From assembly GCA_963971575.1 (NCBI GenBank), contig OZ020620.1, forward strand, positions 39,780,924-39,844,923: DNA of 64,000 bases, given 5' to 3'. Shown here in pieces: positions 32,206-44,698 of the stretch. The position numbers were made by a program, and so were the translations under genes. The notes under the pieces are model-generated. The model was not told the origin of the DNA. It did not search any database and worked only from the letters and a program-made list of their open reading frames with translations. This DNA is from Liopterus haemorrhoidalis (lineage: Eukaryota > Arthropoda > Insecta > Coleoptera > Dytiscidae). Each line of letters opens with the position of its first letter. Position 1 is the first letter of the stretch.

Positions 32206-32339
32206 CGTATATATATATTTGTATATTTCTTATTGAGGCCAATGTTTACAATATCCCCCTTCAAACTTTATACAGATGGCAGCACATAACGACTACACTA
32301 AATAATTCAAGAATTGTCAGTGGCTCTAAAACAATGGTT

Positions 32340-32470
32340 TCTAGAAGCGAGCTAACCATCTTCTAGTTTAATGACAAAACACTATCTTAGGTTAGGTTAG
32401 GTTAGTAAGTGTTTGGTTAGAAGAAGCCGAGCGAAGCGAGCTATCCATCTTCTAGTTTAATGACATAAAT
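32340..32470. repeat. Dispersed repeat with (TTAGG)n-like core
   Basis: Contains CTTAGGTTAGGTTAGGTTAG, i.e. three to four insect-type telomere units, between CATCTTCTAGTTTAATGACA copies. Inverted relative is at 16170-16275. Confidence 0.65.
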
Positions 32471-32675
32471 AAAAGTTCTGCACAGTCCCACTTGTTTAGA
32501 ATCTCTGTATATTAAACAAATGACATGTGTTTGACGTATGCGCAAGTGTGAAGTGGGATGTTGTAAACACTTACCCTTATTTATTATACTATCTAAACAA
32601 ATATATCATTTCTCCTAAACTATTTAATAGACTTTACAATAAACTTTAAATACACTATTCAAACACTATATACTA

Positions 32676-33996
32676 TCACGAAGTATACACAAAAATAACA
32701 AGTTCAAGACAGAAGTAGTTGAAAATAAAAGTCTTGAGCTTCGAAACCAGGGAATGATCATAAGCCATTTCCGGTGCATCCTTGGACGACTCTATCCAAT
32801 CTGAGTAAGCGGCCACCCTTGTATATACTCCTGGAGTATTTGGTTTGGCACAGCCATGTCCCCAGGACACCACTCCGATCTGAAAATACAATACAAAATC
32901 TTACGTATAGTCGGATTGCTGATAGGTGACTGTTACATGTATGCATCAAGTAGTGCATTCATATAATAATCTAGTTACCATTTTTCAGCGATTTTAAAAA
33001 TGTGTTTTGTTATTTGCCTTAACTGTCAGTATCTGGTAATAAATATTAATTAAAATATGGCTTGCGGCCAATTATTAAATTCATAAACTTTAATTTTAAA
33101 TCTGCTGGAATAAACAACAAATTATAATCCAAAATTTACGTATGAGTAAAGATATCTAAGAATCATGCTGATTCTTTCTAATGCTTTGTTTTTTATTCAA
33201 ATAATTTTGAAGGTTAGTTGTCAACTTGAGGCGTTACTATGGGTACGTTACTATGGGTATGCAAATAATTATAATGATATAGACAGAGAACGCATATAGT
33301 ATGGAATATCGATACTTGTAGCAACGAAAAGTCACTTATCAGCAATACGACTATACCAATAATTTTTATTTTAAATATTATAATCACGATTTTTTTAATC
33401 AAAGATGCACTATTACAAAATTGTGGTACAATTTCAATTATTTTTTTATTTTTATTAAATAAAATGGATATAATATATAAATTTAAATGAAACTTAACCT
33501 TAAATATTCAAACCACTGACAAAGAAGGCTATTAAATGAGAGCGAGAGAGGGAGATGTGACAGCGCAGACGTAAACTTTAGAACGTAAAAATTGCTGCTT
33601 TAGATTGCTTAACAGGGGAACCAATGTTGCCAATCAAACTCTGGGGTGTGTCAGCTTCTTCAAAGGCTTGCGCTACTTTGTATAATCTAGTGACTTTACT
33701 TCAACAGTAGTGGCCCGTATAAAAATGTTTGCTGGGTGTGTTCAACTGTTGACTCAACGTTTTGCATCGAGGCATTCATCAGTAGTGTGCGTCCAACAGC
33801 CAGTGATGCCTGTTGCATGATGCCTTGGAATCGATGCCGTGAATCGATGCATGCCTCATAGTGTATGGGGTGTTTTACGTTAAAAACTATTGAAAAAAGT
33901 ATACTAAAAATTATTGAAATAAACTATTTATTACTGGGTGTTCTTTTTTAGGGTTTTGTAGGTATGACCAAAAAGCCCTTATACCCTCATTTTGTC

Positions 33997-34034
<38 letters not shown>

Positions 34035-37000
34035 TCGGTAAAAATTGTAACCAAACGGCTAAACCTAGAGAGTTGAAATTTGGCATGCTTATACAACTCT
34101 TTGACCCGCACATAGGAAAAATACTAAAACATCTAAAAAACATATCCCTCTAAAAATATAAACAAATATGTGCTCATCGAAAAAAAAAATATTTTTTTTA
34201 AATTCTGAGTAGGGTGTCAAATGAAAGCCCTTAGTACGTGGATTAACGATCAAAATTTTATTTTTGCAAAATAAATTATTTCGATGCGATTTTTGCCAAA
34301 ATTGTGCAAAAAAATTTTTGTCCCACACCCTGTAGCCCAGATGGTTTAAACTAAAGATCTGAAAAAATTCTTAGTAATGTACATTGGTGTGAACCGGAAT
34401 AGTACAACAGGAATTTTTGATCAGATTATGTTTTCGGAAAATAACGCATTTTTTGTTTTTAACTAAAATATGTTAACTATTTAATACGTTGTGTAACATA
34501 CCAGATCAGTAGCTCTCGTGGCGTGGTTGGATTTGTCGTACGCTTAATAATATAAGTTAACTTGCAAACTAGGGTTCGAATCCTGTTGATTTTATTTATT
34601 GTTTTTTTTTGCATTTTTATTTTGTTTAAATTATTTTGTTAAAATTCTAGTTATATTTGGTAAATGTTGCATTTAATTTTTAAAAGCGTAAATTTAATAA
34701 CCAGTGGAAAGTGTTGAAATTATAATTTAATTCTATGTTTGACGAAATCAAAGGGCAGGACTTATGATGTAAGCAACCAATGGAAGCCATAGGTGCAATT
34801 TTCAAAATCTTAATGAACTTTGCTGTATAAAAAAAAATACTGCATATATTTAGAAACTTAAATAATGGTATTAGGCATTCGAATTAAATTTCATAAAAAA
34901 ATGTTTTGGCATCTCAAATAATCATCGTTCAGTTACTAAATACCATATGCAAAATATAGGGATATCCTTATAAGTGCACAGCGGAAGGCACTGCTCAGGT
35001 GCGCGTCGGCCTACCGTACCGTGTCGAGCGTTGCCCTGCAGGTGATCACGGGAACCGTTCCGATTTTCCTCCTGGTCGAGGAAAGGAGGGTGGTGACCGA
35101 GGTGCCAGTCGCGGCGAGACTACCAGACGGAATGCCAGGGAGCAGAGCATTGCTCAATGGCAGGACGAATGGAATAGGAACACCACCAAAGGCCAGTGGA
35201 CGAAACGTCTGATACCAGACGTAAGGACCTGGCTTGAATGCCCTCACCGTAAGCTAGACTACTGGCTGACCCAAGCGTTGACAGGTCACGGTTCTTTTCG
35301 TACGTATACGAAGAGAATCGGTAAGGACCTGGAGGATACGTGCGTGTACTGCGGAATGGTGGACTCTGTGGAGCACACCATCTTTCAGTGCATGCGTTGG
35401 GACGCGGCGAGGGTGGAGGTGGGGGCCCTATGCCCAGCGGCATTAACACCTGACGCCCTGGTTGCAGAAATGATGCAATCCAGAAGGAAGTGGGAAGCCA
35501 TCCACAAGATGATTAAAGCCATCATGGAAAGGAAAGAGACAGAAGAAAGGAGCAGACAGCAGGAGTCGAATAGAGAGGAGCCTGAATAGACTACCAGGGG
35601 GCATCTGACGCTGATATCCTAACGGATGGTTCCGGATGCCTCAAGCGTGGCGAAGAAGGGGAGTTTTAGCAGGTAGAAATCCTGCACTACCTGCACGCAT
35701 GGGCATGCAAGTGTCTTTGCGAAGATTTCTCCTCTTAAAAAAATTTTAAAAAAAGTTACTAAATACCTGCAAAACCCAGAAATGTGTGAAAATTCACACT
35801 TCACATCAATTTTTATAGAAACTCACCAAAGTGCCTTCGCAAACTAATGGTCCTCCAGAATCACCAAAACATGCATCTCTACCTCCAGGTGCGTACATCG
35901 TACAAACCTGTTTTTGATCAATTTCATAACGATTACCGTAGTGTTCCCTGCAACTTTCAACAGGTATAAGTGGCAGTGTGACTTGTAGAAGCCTGTTGCT
36001 GCCTGGCTCGTCTTCTGCAGTTGCTCCCCATCCAGCCACAGTACATTGTTTGTAAAGCTCCTCCGGTTTAGAACTTTTTGTTGCGTCAGATCTGGGTAAA
36101 GTAGCAGCCTTCACTGTTGGAGAAAATTCTATAGGTTTCTTCAATTTTATAAGACCTATGTCGTATATTGCCTGATTTCGGTTGTACTTCTCGTGCCTGC
36201 ATCTACTCGCAACATCATGTAAATCGCTAACGTCTTCATAATATGTCTCACCAACAGCAATTCTTAAAACATCAAGTGGTATCATGGTTTCATTTCTAAA
36301 AACATAAATGAATATCAATAAAAGGTCATTAGATAAACTCTGCTCGGGTAATTCGAACCAGGGGCCTGTTACATAAAATTTCCTAATATTTTTAGCTAAT
36401 ACTCCCTCTGTCCCATAATGGGTACATTCGATTTGACGCTCCGAGCGTTCCGAGCACGCTCTGTACACTCAAACGTGTTCGATTTGACGCTCGGAGTACA
36501 CTCAATTGTATTCGTTTTGCGATCGAGCGAGCATTTAGAGTGCGCTCTATGTGTTCGGGGTTTTAAGACCGAGCATATGGAGTATGATGTAAAAAAGTGA
36601 GGGAACGGCGGGAAAGAAATGAAAGTTTAAAATTAAATTATAAATAAAATAAAAATAATAGCCTTAGACAAATAACAATAGACAAATAATATTGTTATTT
36701 GTCTATGGCTACAGAGTACGGCCATTTTATGTATTTGTGACGTTCTGTAAACAGCAAAAAAATTATTAAAATACATCGTACATAAAATTAAAATGGAAAA
36801 AATTCATTAAATTCATTCATTAATTATTATTTAATTTTTAATTAATTTTATTTCTTCAGCATTGAAAAAAAAATCAAGGAAAAACCGAGGTATATAATTT
36901 TGATTCATGACTGACGTGAACTAATCTGACAGTAAAAACGCCGCCTAAAATTGTAGGGTTAGATTTTATAAACATTACGTCACATGAACGCTCGCTCCGT

Positions 37001-40000
37001 TAATGCTCTATTCATGACGTCACCATCAACTGTTCGCTCAGCGCTCGCTCTACTCTGTACAACTCGAATGCACCCAGTAATAGAAGCAAGTGAATATTTA
37101 AACGGGAATTATTAGCGAATGCAACTGTAAGTTATGTTGTAGCACAAAATTGCGAAGCCTTCAATCAAAATCAATGTTCCCTGATATCTGTCATTTATAA
37201 TAATAATAATAATAATAACTTTATTTACATTTTTTACATTGACATATGTTAACAAATGTAAATAAGAAAATATACATTCTATGTGTCTTCAACCAAACAT
37301 GACAAAAAACATCATCGCATTTCTTAACGATACAACACTGACAAATCATATTTATATAACAAATGTACGGAGTGATTATTTAATGGCGAGATGACGTCAC
37401 TGGAAGAATTAATAATTTGCCGTTTCATACACATCGTAGCAGGCGATTATGCGCGCATGTGCATAATCTTTTTTTCTTCATAATCAAATTTTCTTCAAGG
37501 TTATTATACACATAGTATTCTGCTAGGAGGCAAGTAAAATTCGGTGACATCGTCTCGCCATTAAATAATCACTCTGTATATAACACTGTATACTCTATAC
37601 CTGTAATTACATAGACACTAATGGCCTAGAAGTCGAAGTGTCTCTAAATAAATTTATTGAAAAAATAATAATAATAATAAATAAATGTCATTCGTTTCCA
37701 TGGTCTCACTGTTGGAATTTCAAATTTTCACATAACCTGAAAAATGAAATAACCCAAGCAAGGTCCCCTTTTGTGACAACCTAGAAGAACGAAATTCTCA
37801 TTAAGGTCCGCCTAAACGTTTGGAATAGCATGTATAGTCGGATTGCTGATAGGTGACTGTTCGTTGCTACAAGTATCGATGTACAATACTATATGTTTTC
37901 TCTATCTATATCTTTATAATTACATATTTGCATACCCATAGTAACGTATAGTGACGCAAGTTGACAACTAACCTTCCAAATTATTTTAATAAAAAACAAA
38001 GCATTAGAAAGAAACGGCATGATTCGTAGATATCTTTACTAATTAGAACGCGAAAATAAATTCACAGCAGTACTCAAACAAACAAAATTATTAATTTTAA
38101 GGTAATAATTATAAATAAGGAAAAACTTATACTCATACGTAAATTTTGGATTATAATTTGTTGTTTAATTAAATTAAATTTTTATGTTTCCCCTAAGTAC
38201 AAAGTAATAAAATATTAAGTAAAAATATATTTATTCATATATTATATTGCTACAAGTTGTATTTAAAAGTTTATTTTTATTTTTTTTTTAATTAGTTGCT
38301 GTAATGCATGATGTCGTCGTCATCTGAACTATCGCTGTCATTTCTTGTATTTATTATTATTGGATTAATATCATCAACAATCCTTTCTCTTTCCCACCAT
38401 TCATTTATTAAATTTTCGATTTTTTTAACAGATTTTGCCCAAGTTTCACAACTAATTTGATCACAGGCTACTTGCCACATTTTCAAAACTTCGTTATCAC
38501 TATATCCGTTTTAACTAATATGTCTATCATAATATTTTTTTGTTATACCCCAAATTAGTTCAATGGAGGTAATCTGGCAGTGATAAGGAGGTAATCTTAG
38601 TACTTCATGACCATACGTTTGTGCCCATGTATCAATAAAATAAACTGGTTCAGATTTTAATTTCCTTCGTTTTCTCGTGATTTTGTTAGTGAGAAGTTCA
38701 AATTTATTACATTTTATAATTCTACGAATTGTTGATTTCGAAATCTTCAAGGCAGCTGCGACTCTTTGATGGACACAAGATAGAGAAATGAGTGCCCCAT
38801 TGTTTTTCGGAATTAAAATATACCAGCAGATTTAAAATTAAAGTATGTGAATTTAATATTTGGCCTCAAGCTCTATTAATTAATATTATAAACAGACACT
38901 GACAGCTAAGACAAATAAAAAACATTTTTAAAATCGCTGAAAAATGGTAACTATGGTCTATTTCAAAGTAGAAAAAAGTAGATAGCGCTGCGAACCGAGT
39001 ACGATTTACACTGATCAAATACAGTATAGCGGGAAATTTAAAATAAGTTACAACTAGGGCATGGGCGTAGCAACTGGGTTAGCAAGTGATTTTTTTTTAA
39101 TATAAAAAAGGTTAATAAGATATTGAAATAAACAAGGCAGATAATACACTTACGTTATTTATACGACATGAATTCAGTTTAATGTGAAATTTGAAAAAGT
39201 TAAAAAAATATTAATAAAAGAGAGATTTGGCTAAAAGAGTTTAAACAAAGCAATTAAACAAACAATATATCTTCAGAGCTAAAGTTTCTTATTTAAATAA
39301 TTATTGTAAATAAAAAATAAAAATATATGTATATATGAAGGTCTAAAAAGTATATCAATAACTTCTTCTTTGAGCACAATCAGCTGGGCTGTCTTTTGGC
39401 CTCACATTAGTCCTCTCTCTTGATCTGTTAAATGTCAAGTGTCAAAAAATATTTATATGTCAGATAACCTAAAAAATATATAACTACGTAAAAACAAATT
39501 ACATGGAGAATTTTCTCCATAAAATCTACGCCAAGAATATAAATAAAAGTCTAAATATGTAAATAATAACAAAATATGAGAAAAATTAAATAATATAAAT
39601 TTCCAATGTACGACACTGAACATCTGTCAACTTGGACTAAAAACAATATTTTTACAGTGTAATAGGGATGACGATCTAAACCAATCCGAAGCAAGGACAA
39701 ACAGCTCCTATCTTCTTACACACATTTTTCTACTTTGAAATAGACCATAGATTTTTATATGAATGTACTACTTGATACATACATGTAACAGTCACCTATC
39801 AGCAATCCGACTATATGGTTAATTTTGCTCCGCCATTTCCTGGCCAATCAAAAATGTTGATCCATGTGTCGCCACTGTATTAGATAAAACACAGGGGGGT
39901 GAAACTCTAATGGCAAAACAAAAACCATATTACGTTCCATAACCCAACACGAATAGCGCCCCAGTCGCTGCCAGTCGCTATAGCTACGCGCATGACAGGA

Positions 40001-42031
40001 TGTTGCCTGTTACGGCTTCTGTCATTAGCGTCAAAATCTGTAATTAGTGTCAAAATCGTCTTCTGTAATTTTGTAATTTCATTGTTTAATTCGGAAAATG
40101 GGTGTTAAATGCTTTGTTTTGGGGTGTGATAGTAGTGAACCTACAAGATATCGCTTTCCAAACCCGAAGACACGTGCGGCTCCAGAATTGTATAAAACGT
40201 GGATGAGGAACATTGAAAATCTAAAATTAGATGGCTTGTCCATGGAAGTGTCCATAAATATTAAGTACAGTCTGTTCCAAACGGTTAAGCGGAACTAAAT
40301 GGGAATTTAGTTTTTTTAGGTTGTCACGAGAAGGGACCTTGCTTGGGTTATTTCATTTTTCACGTTGGGATGTCAAAATTTAAAATTCCAACAATGAAAC
40401 CATGGAAACGAATGACATATGTCAAAATTAAATATTTTTTTTTTATATTTTAATGACAAAAAAAATAAATAAATGGGAAATTTGTATTAAGAATGACACA
40501 AAAATCAAAATATAAAGAAAATGACATTTTAAAATGATATTAACCTTCACCAAAAAATGTTTATTGTAAGTATGATTTACAAAGCTTAAACAAAACGGCC
40601 GAAAGGCACGATTTAAACGATGAAAGTAACTAGATTGCAAAATCTAGTTCCGCTTAACCGCTTGGAACAGACTGTATTAGTAAATATTATGTTATATGTT
40701 AGTCTACTTAATAAATAATATTTCTGTTAGTTATTGTTTTTCAGTTTCTGTATAATTCCTAACTGCTAGTTCTTAATTGTAAACATAATTAAATGTTATT
40801 ATTATCTGTCTCATTTTGTAATACGGAACTAACAAAAAAAGTTCATTTTTTATGTTGTATATTGACAATACATTTATAATATTATCATAGTATTGGTTCA
40901 CACGGATACGCAAAGTCTGTTTACACCACAACAGTTACCAAAGTAACCAGATTTAATTTCGTATTACAAATTGAGACAGATTATATTATATACAGTCTGT
41001 TCCAAACGGTTAAGCGGAACTAGATTTTGCAATCTAGTTACTTTCATCGTTTAAATCGTGCCTTTCGGCCGTTTTGTTTAAGCTTTGTAAATCATACTTA
41101 CAATAAACATTTTTTGGTTAAGGTTAATATCATTTTAAAATGTCATTTTCTTTATATTTTGATTTTTTGTGTCATTCTTAACACAAATTTCCCATTTATT
41201 TATTTTTTTGTCATTAAAATATCTAAAAAAAAATATTTAATTTTGACATATGTCATTCGTTTCCATGGTTTCATTGTTGGAATTTTAAATTTTGACATTC
41301 CAACGTGAAAAATGAAATAACCCAAGCAAGGTCCCTTTTCGTGGCAACCTAAAAGAACTAAATTCCCATTTAGTTCCGCTTAACCGTTTGAAACAGACTG
41401 TAATTGATATAATTGTTATGATTTATTTTGTCTATTTTTAATATTGTTGTCATTAATAATATTAAAAATAGACAAAATAAATCATAACAATTGTTTCATT
41501 TAATAACATTTAATTATGCTTACAACTATATCCACTGAAGCATTTGAAATACCCGCGAAAACCCAACCCTTTCCTCCCCTTCCAATTTTAGTTCCATAAC
41601 CCAACAAATACAGCGCTAATTTGGTTTCAAAAAATATAACGGCAGATTCGCATCTATTTCCTTCTTTGTCTATGATAAAACAACTGTAATTTTATTATTC
41701 TGGTAAATACTTACTTAGGATAACAAAGACAGTGTGCTGCCGTCAGGATATATGTTTCATCTAGAAGACTGGCGCCACAAGCGTGTCTGGCGCCATCTTG
41801 CGAAACGTACTGAAGTGATAAGAGAAACGGGTATTCGGCCATCGATGCCGGATTACCTCCAACAATTCTAACATCGGTCACCTCCGTTAATATTGTATTA
41901 GAAATGACATCATTATATCCTCCTACATATTCATCATCATTATTATTTGTTGTATCTTCAATTTCTTGTTCCGAACAGCACGAAGATATAATCAAGGCGA
42001 AAAATATTCCAAACATCAGCGATGAACTCAT
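32676..42031 (-). CDS. Gene C: trypsin-like serine protease
   Basis: Exons are 42031-41715, 36295-35827 and 32879-32676 (329 aa). Signal peptide about residues 1-17, then Cys-Cys and an Asp/Glu/Asn-rich pro-segment; activation site R55|IVGG; catalytic His100, Asp151 and Ser252 in GDSGGP; S1-pocket Asp246; SWG near 267-269 and PGVYTRV. Everything needed for cleavage after Arg or Lys is present. The eight conserved disulfide Cys are kept, with an extra Cys two residues after the His (HCLC), as in all paralogues. The C-terminus adds about 35 residues ending in [10 protein letters not shown], a probable GPI-anchor signal. Exon 2 is accepted at TTTTTTAG, not CAG. A possible AATAAA poly(A) signal is at 32580-32585, about 90 bp past the stop. 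Intron 1 holds MITE-Z, element Y, a THAP fragment and two MITE-1; intron 2 holds an R1-type LINE end. Confidence 0.93.
32907..33355. mobile_element. Element Y, deleted copy (~450 bp)
   Basis: The ends are AGTCGGATTGCTGATAGGTG and, inverted, ACTTATCAGCAATACGACT. It is a deletion derivative of the copy at 37836-39815 with no gene. It abuts a truncated MITE-X. Confidence 0.75.
33356..33699. mobile_element. MITE-X, left-truncated
   Basis: It matches the family at 7579-8494 from CCAATAATTTTTATTTTAAA to the right end; the left ~100 bp are missing beside element Y. Confidence 0.75.
33945..34706 (+). repeat. Composite dispersed repeat with tRNA-like block, copy 2
   Basis: Sister of 19334-20119 with the same start, (GTCT)n, body and ATTTAATAACCAGT end. 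Here the tRNA-like block near 34505-34595 differs in sequence and has a canonical B-box GGGTTCGAATCC. Confidence 0.7.
34970..35755 (+). mobile_element. R1-type LINE, 5'-truncated 3' end
   Basis: Codons read [20 protein letters not shown], then [14 protein letters not shown], shift frame, and continue to 35589 with [36 protein letters not shown] and a CVYCG-x10-H-x4-C zinc-knuckle-like motif. This is the C-terminal region of an R1-clade reverse-transcriptase protein. The segment is clearly GC-richer than its surroundings. It lies in intron 2 of gene C, on the opposite strand. Confidence 0.88.
36420..37075. mobile_element. MITE-Z copy 2 (656 bp)
   Basis: Inverted relative to 17075-17726, with ends GGGTACATTCGA and TCGAATGCACCC. 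It lies in intron 1 of gene C. Confidence 0.78.
37369..37576. mobile_element. Small MITE, 208 bp
   Basis: Ends CGGAGTGATTATTTAATGGC and its complement, flanked by TA. The surrounding 37198-37680 has ATA-triplet runs on both sides. Confidence 0.8.
37683..37832 (-). mobile_element. MITE-1 fragment
   Basis: Only the AACCCAAGCAAGGTCCC half and a diverged terminus remain. Confidence 0.7.
37836..39815 (-). mobile_element. Element Y: IS630/Tc1-class transposon with decayed transposase
   Basis: The ends AGTCGGATTGCTGATAGGTG and its complement span the unit, and a CTATGGTC element (38951-39750) is nested in it. Minus-strand remnants at 38511-38750 ([12 protein letters not shown]; then [20 protein letters not shown], the last catalytic block ending in Glu) and 38292-38486 (MWQVACDQI, acidic SDSSDDDD tail) are the start and end of a DDE transposase whose middle is deleted. 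Confidence 0.82.
38951..39750 (+). mobile_element. CTATGGTC element, full copy 5
   Basis: The cleanest copy of the family, 800 bp, with matching inverted ends of about 25 bp (CTATGGTCTATTTCAAAGTA). No gene. Confidence 0.85.
40098..40267 (+). pseudogene. THAP-domain exon fragment cut by MITE-1
   Basis: It reads [20 protein letters not shown], then [15 protein letters not shown]. The N-terminal M-x-x-x-C-x-x-x-x-C, the YRFPN turn and the W match the first half of a THAP zinc finger (C2CH DNA-binding domain). The coding sequence stops at the left end of a MITE-1 at 40268; the second zinc-ligand pair (C-x2-H) is not found beyond it. It could be exon 1 of a host gene with a splice site near 40245 or a remnant of a THAP-bearing transposon. 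No further exons are recognised. Confidence 0.55.
40268..40674 (+). mobile_element. MITE-1 copy
   Basis: Complete ends and TA flanks; interrupts the THAP-like frame. Confidence 0.93.
40806..40978. mobile_element. Small MITE with TGTCTCATTTTGTAATACG ends
   Basis: The inverted right end reads CGTATTACAAATTGAGACAG. Body sequence (TTGGTTCACACGGATACG) recurs at 31150-31240, 57055-57190 and 57795-57930. Confidence 0.7.
40993..41400 (-). mobile_element. MITE-1 copy
   Basis: Complete ends with TA flanks; directly followed by a perfect hairpin. Confidence 0.93.
41411..41492. repeat. Perfect 35-bp hairpin, 12-bp loop
   Basis: Arms 41411-41445 and 41458-41492 are exact complements (AATTGTTATGATTTATTTTG and onward), separated by GTTGTCATTAAT. 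It lies in intron 1 of gene C. Confidence 0.9.
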
Positions 42032-42155
42032 TTTTGGAAAGTTAAAATACCAAGATGAACTCTAAAATTACTAAAAAACTTGTAAATATTTCTTGAATAA
42101 ATAAATGAAAATATTTGTTGTTGGTAAATAAAATGACAGTTTCCAAGAAAATTAT
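42032..42155 (-). promoter_or_regulatory. Conserved upstream block of gene C
   Basis: It contains, from far to near, GGAAACTGTCATTTTATTTA, AACAACAAATATTTTCATTT, a GAAATATTTACAAG segment and CTTTCCAAAA before the ATG. The same order in A, D and E marks it as probable promoter plus 5' UTR. Confidence 0.55.
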
Positions 42156-42312
42156 AACATCTGAACCCCCAACACAGAACCAATAGACTCAAGAAAAGAC
42201 ATACCCATGTTAAAAATTTTGACCGTACGACCTGCACTCTGCCAAACCATCCGGAACTAAAAACGTGGAACCGCGAAATTTGAATCATGCACATTGATGA
42301 CAATTCTCATAA

Positions 42313-42718
42313 AGTCTGTTCCAAACGATTAGGCGGAACTAGATTTTGCAATTTAGTTACTTTCATCGCTTAAATCGTGCTTTTCGGCCGTTTTGTTTAA
42401 GCTTTGTAAATCATACTTACAATAAACATTTTTTGGTTAAGGTTAATACCATTTTAAAATGTCATTTTCTTTATATTTTGATTTTCTGTGTCATTCCTAA
42501 TACAAATTTCCCATTTATTTATTTTTTTGTCATTAAAATATATAAAAAATAATAATTTAATTTTGACCGGTCATTCGTTTCCATGGTTTCATTGTCGTAA
42601 TTTTAAATTTTGACATTCCAACGTGAAAAATGAAATAACCCAAGCAAGGTCCCTTGTCGTGACAACCTAAAAGAACGAAATTCCCATTTAGTTCCGCCTA
42701 AGCGTTTGAAACAGACTG
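42313..42718 (-). mobile_element. MITE-1 copy (GGCGGAAC subtype)
   Basis: Its termini carry AAACGATTAGGCGG instead of AAACGGTTAAGCGG, the second sequence subtype of the family. It lies about 280 bp upstream of gene C. Confidence 0.92.
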
Positions 42719-42726
42719 TATTTATC

Positions 42727-42814
42727 GATATAGGTTAAGGTTAATATCTTTTTGAAATATCATTTTCTTTATATTTTGATTTTTTGTGTCATTCTTAATA
42801 CAAATTTCCTATTT
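42727..42814 (-). mobile_element. MITE-1 internal fragment
   Basis: It matches the middle of the element only and ends where the next copy begins. Confidence 0.75.
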
Positions 42815-42815
42815 A

Positions 42816-43631
42816 CAGTCTGTTCCAAACTGTTAAGCGGAACTAGATTTTGCAATCTAGTTACTTTCATCGTTTAAATCGTTCTTTTCGACCGTTTTGT
42901 TTAAGCTTTGTAAATCATACTTACAATAATCATTTTTTGGTTAAGGTTAATATCAATTTAAAATGTCATTTTCTTTATATTTTGATTTTTTGTGTCATTC
43001 TTAATACAAATTTCCCATTTATTTATTTTTTTTGTCAATAAAATAAGTACAGTCTGTTTCAAACGCTTAGGCGGAACTAAATGGGAATTTCGTTCTTTTA
43101 AGTTGTCACGACAAGGGACCTTTCTTGGGTTATTTCATTTTTTACGTTGGAATGTCAAAATTTAAAATTACAACAATGAAACCATGGAAACGAATAACCT
43201 ATGTCAAAATTAAATTATTTTTTTATATATTTTAATGACAAAAAAATAAATAAATGGGAAATTTGTATTAAGAATTACACAAAAAATCAAAATATAAAGA
43301 AAATGACATTTTAAAATGATATTAACCTTAACCAAAAATGTTTATTGTAAGTATGATTTACAAAGCTTAAACAAAACGGCCGAAAAGCACGATTTAAGCG
43401 ATGAAAGTAACTAAATTGCAAAATCTAGTTCCGCCTAAGCGTTTGAAACAGACTGTAAAAAAAATATTAAATTTTGACATATGTCATTCGTTTCCATGGT
43501 TTCATTGTTGTAATTTTAAATTTTGACATTCCAACATGAAAAATGAAATAACCCAAGCAAGGTTCCTTCTCGTGACAACCTAAAAGAACGAAATTCCCAT
43601 TTAGTTCCGCCTAACCGTTTAGAACAGACTG
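42816..43631 (-). mobile_element. MITE-1 copy split by an inverted MITE-1
   Basis: Outer parts 42816-43049 and 43456-43631 join at a TA when the inner copy is removed. Confidence 0.92.
43050..43455 (+). mobile_element. MITE-1 copy nested in MITE-1
   Basis: Complete ends of the AAACGCTTAGGCGG subtype; near-identical to the copy at 59794-60200, which suggests recent movement of this subtype. Confidence 0.93.
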
Positions 43632-43713
43632 TACTTGTGTATTTGTTTACATGGTCAAAATGAACACAAGTTGTATTTTTATTTTTTCCGAGCTTTTTTT
43701 TATTTAAAGGTAA

Positions 43714-44118
43714 AGTCTGTTCCAAATGGTTAGGCGGAACTAGATTTTGCAATCTAGTTACTTTCATCGTTTAAATCGTGCTTTTCGGCCGTTTTGTTTA
43801 AGCTTTGTAAATAATACTTACAATAAACATTTTTGGTTAAGGTTAATATCATTTTAAAATGTCATTTTCTTTATATTTTGATTTTTTGTGTCATTCTTAA
43901 TACAAATTTCCCATTTATTTATTTTTTGCCATTTAAATATGTAAAAAAAATAATTTAATTTTGACATATGTCATTCGTTTCCATGGTTTCATTGTTGGAA
44001 TTTTAAATTTTGACATTCAAACGTGAAAAATGAAATAACCCAAGCAAGGTCCCTGCTCGTGACAACCTAAAAGAACGAAATTCTCATTTAGTTCCGCCTA
44101 ACCGTTTGGAACAGACTG
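43714..44118 (-). mobile_element. MITE-1 copy
   Basis: Complete, GGCGGAAC subtype. Fourth member of a dense cluster between genes C and D. Confidence 0.92.
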
Positions 44119-44698
44119 TAATCTACGATTTACAAGATATGTAATAATATACTATTCTAAAGAAATTTCAAGGAAATTTTTAGTTTTTCATTGTATTTTT
44201 AATTCTTTTTGACTGTCTGTCAATATAATAGCAACAAAAATATGATAAATATATTAGTAAAAATTAATATCTCTGCCAGAAAAAGTAGAAAGGCCTTTTA
44301 ATATATCAACTGATGATTTTGGCAAATTTTGGGTGGGGTAATTGCTTTTTTCAGTCTTTTCTTGGACGTAAAAAATCACTTTCCATAAAATGCAACGAGC
44401 AAACGTGCATGCATGCGCTTGGATTTTTGTCCATTTTTAGTTTTTGAGTCCATAAAAACTTACAATTAACTTTCTCTCTGCCTCCAAACATCGTTTCAAT
44501 TGATATTTTTTTCGATTTAGGTAAATTATGGAATGTTTAATAAGGATTCCTTATTCACGATTTACATTGCGGCACACAACAAAATTTATTGTTTTTTTTC
44601 CATGATTCACAAAAATAAAACACAAACAACAAAAAAACACGTATTTCTCCATTGAACAAAACAAAACAATGTCACTTTCGTATCTTCCTTCTATCTCG
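44119..44698. other. Intergenic C-D sequence, no clear feature
   Basis: AT-rich, without recognised repeats or frames. Confidence 0.4.

Noticed and set aside
34999..35589. A 196-codon open frame that could be a host gene
   Set aside because: It is the C-terminal part of an R1-type LINE protein with a frameshift at its left side; the upstream half of the protein is absent.
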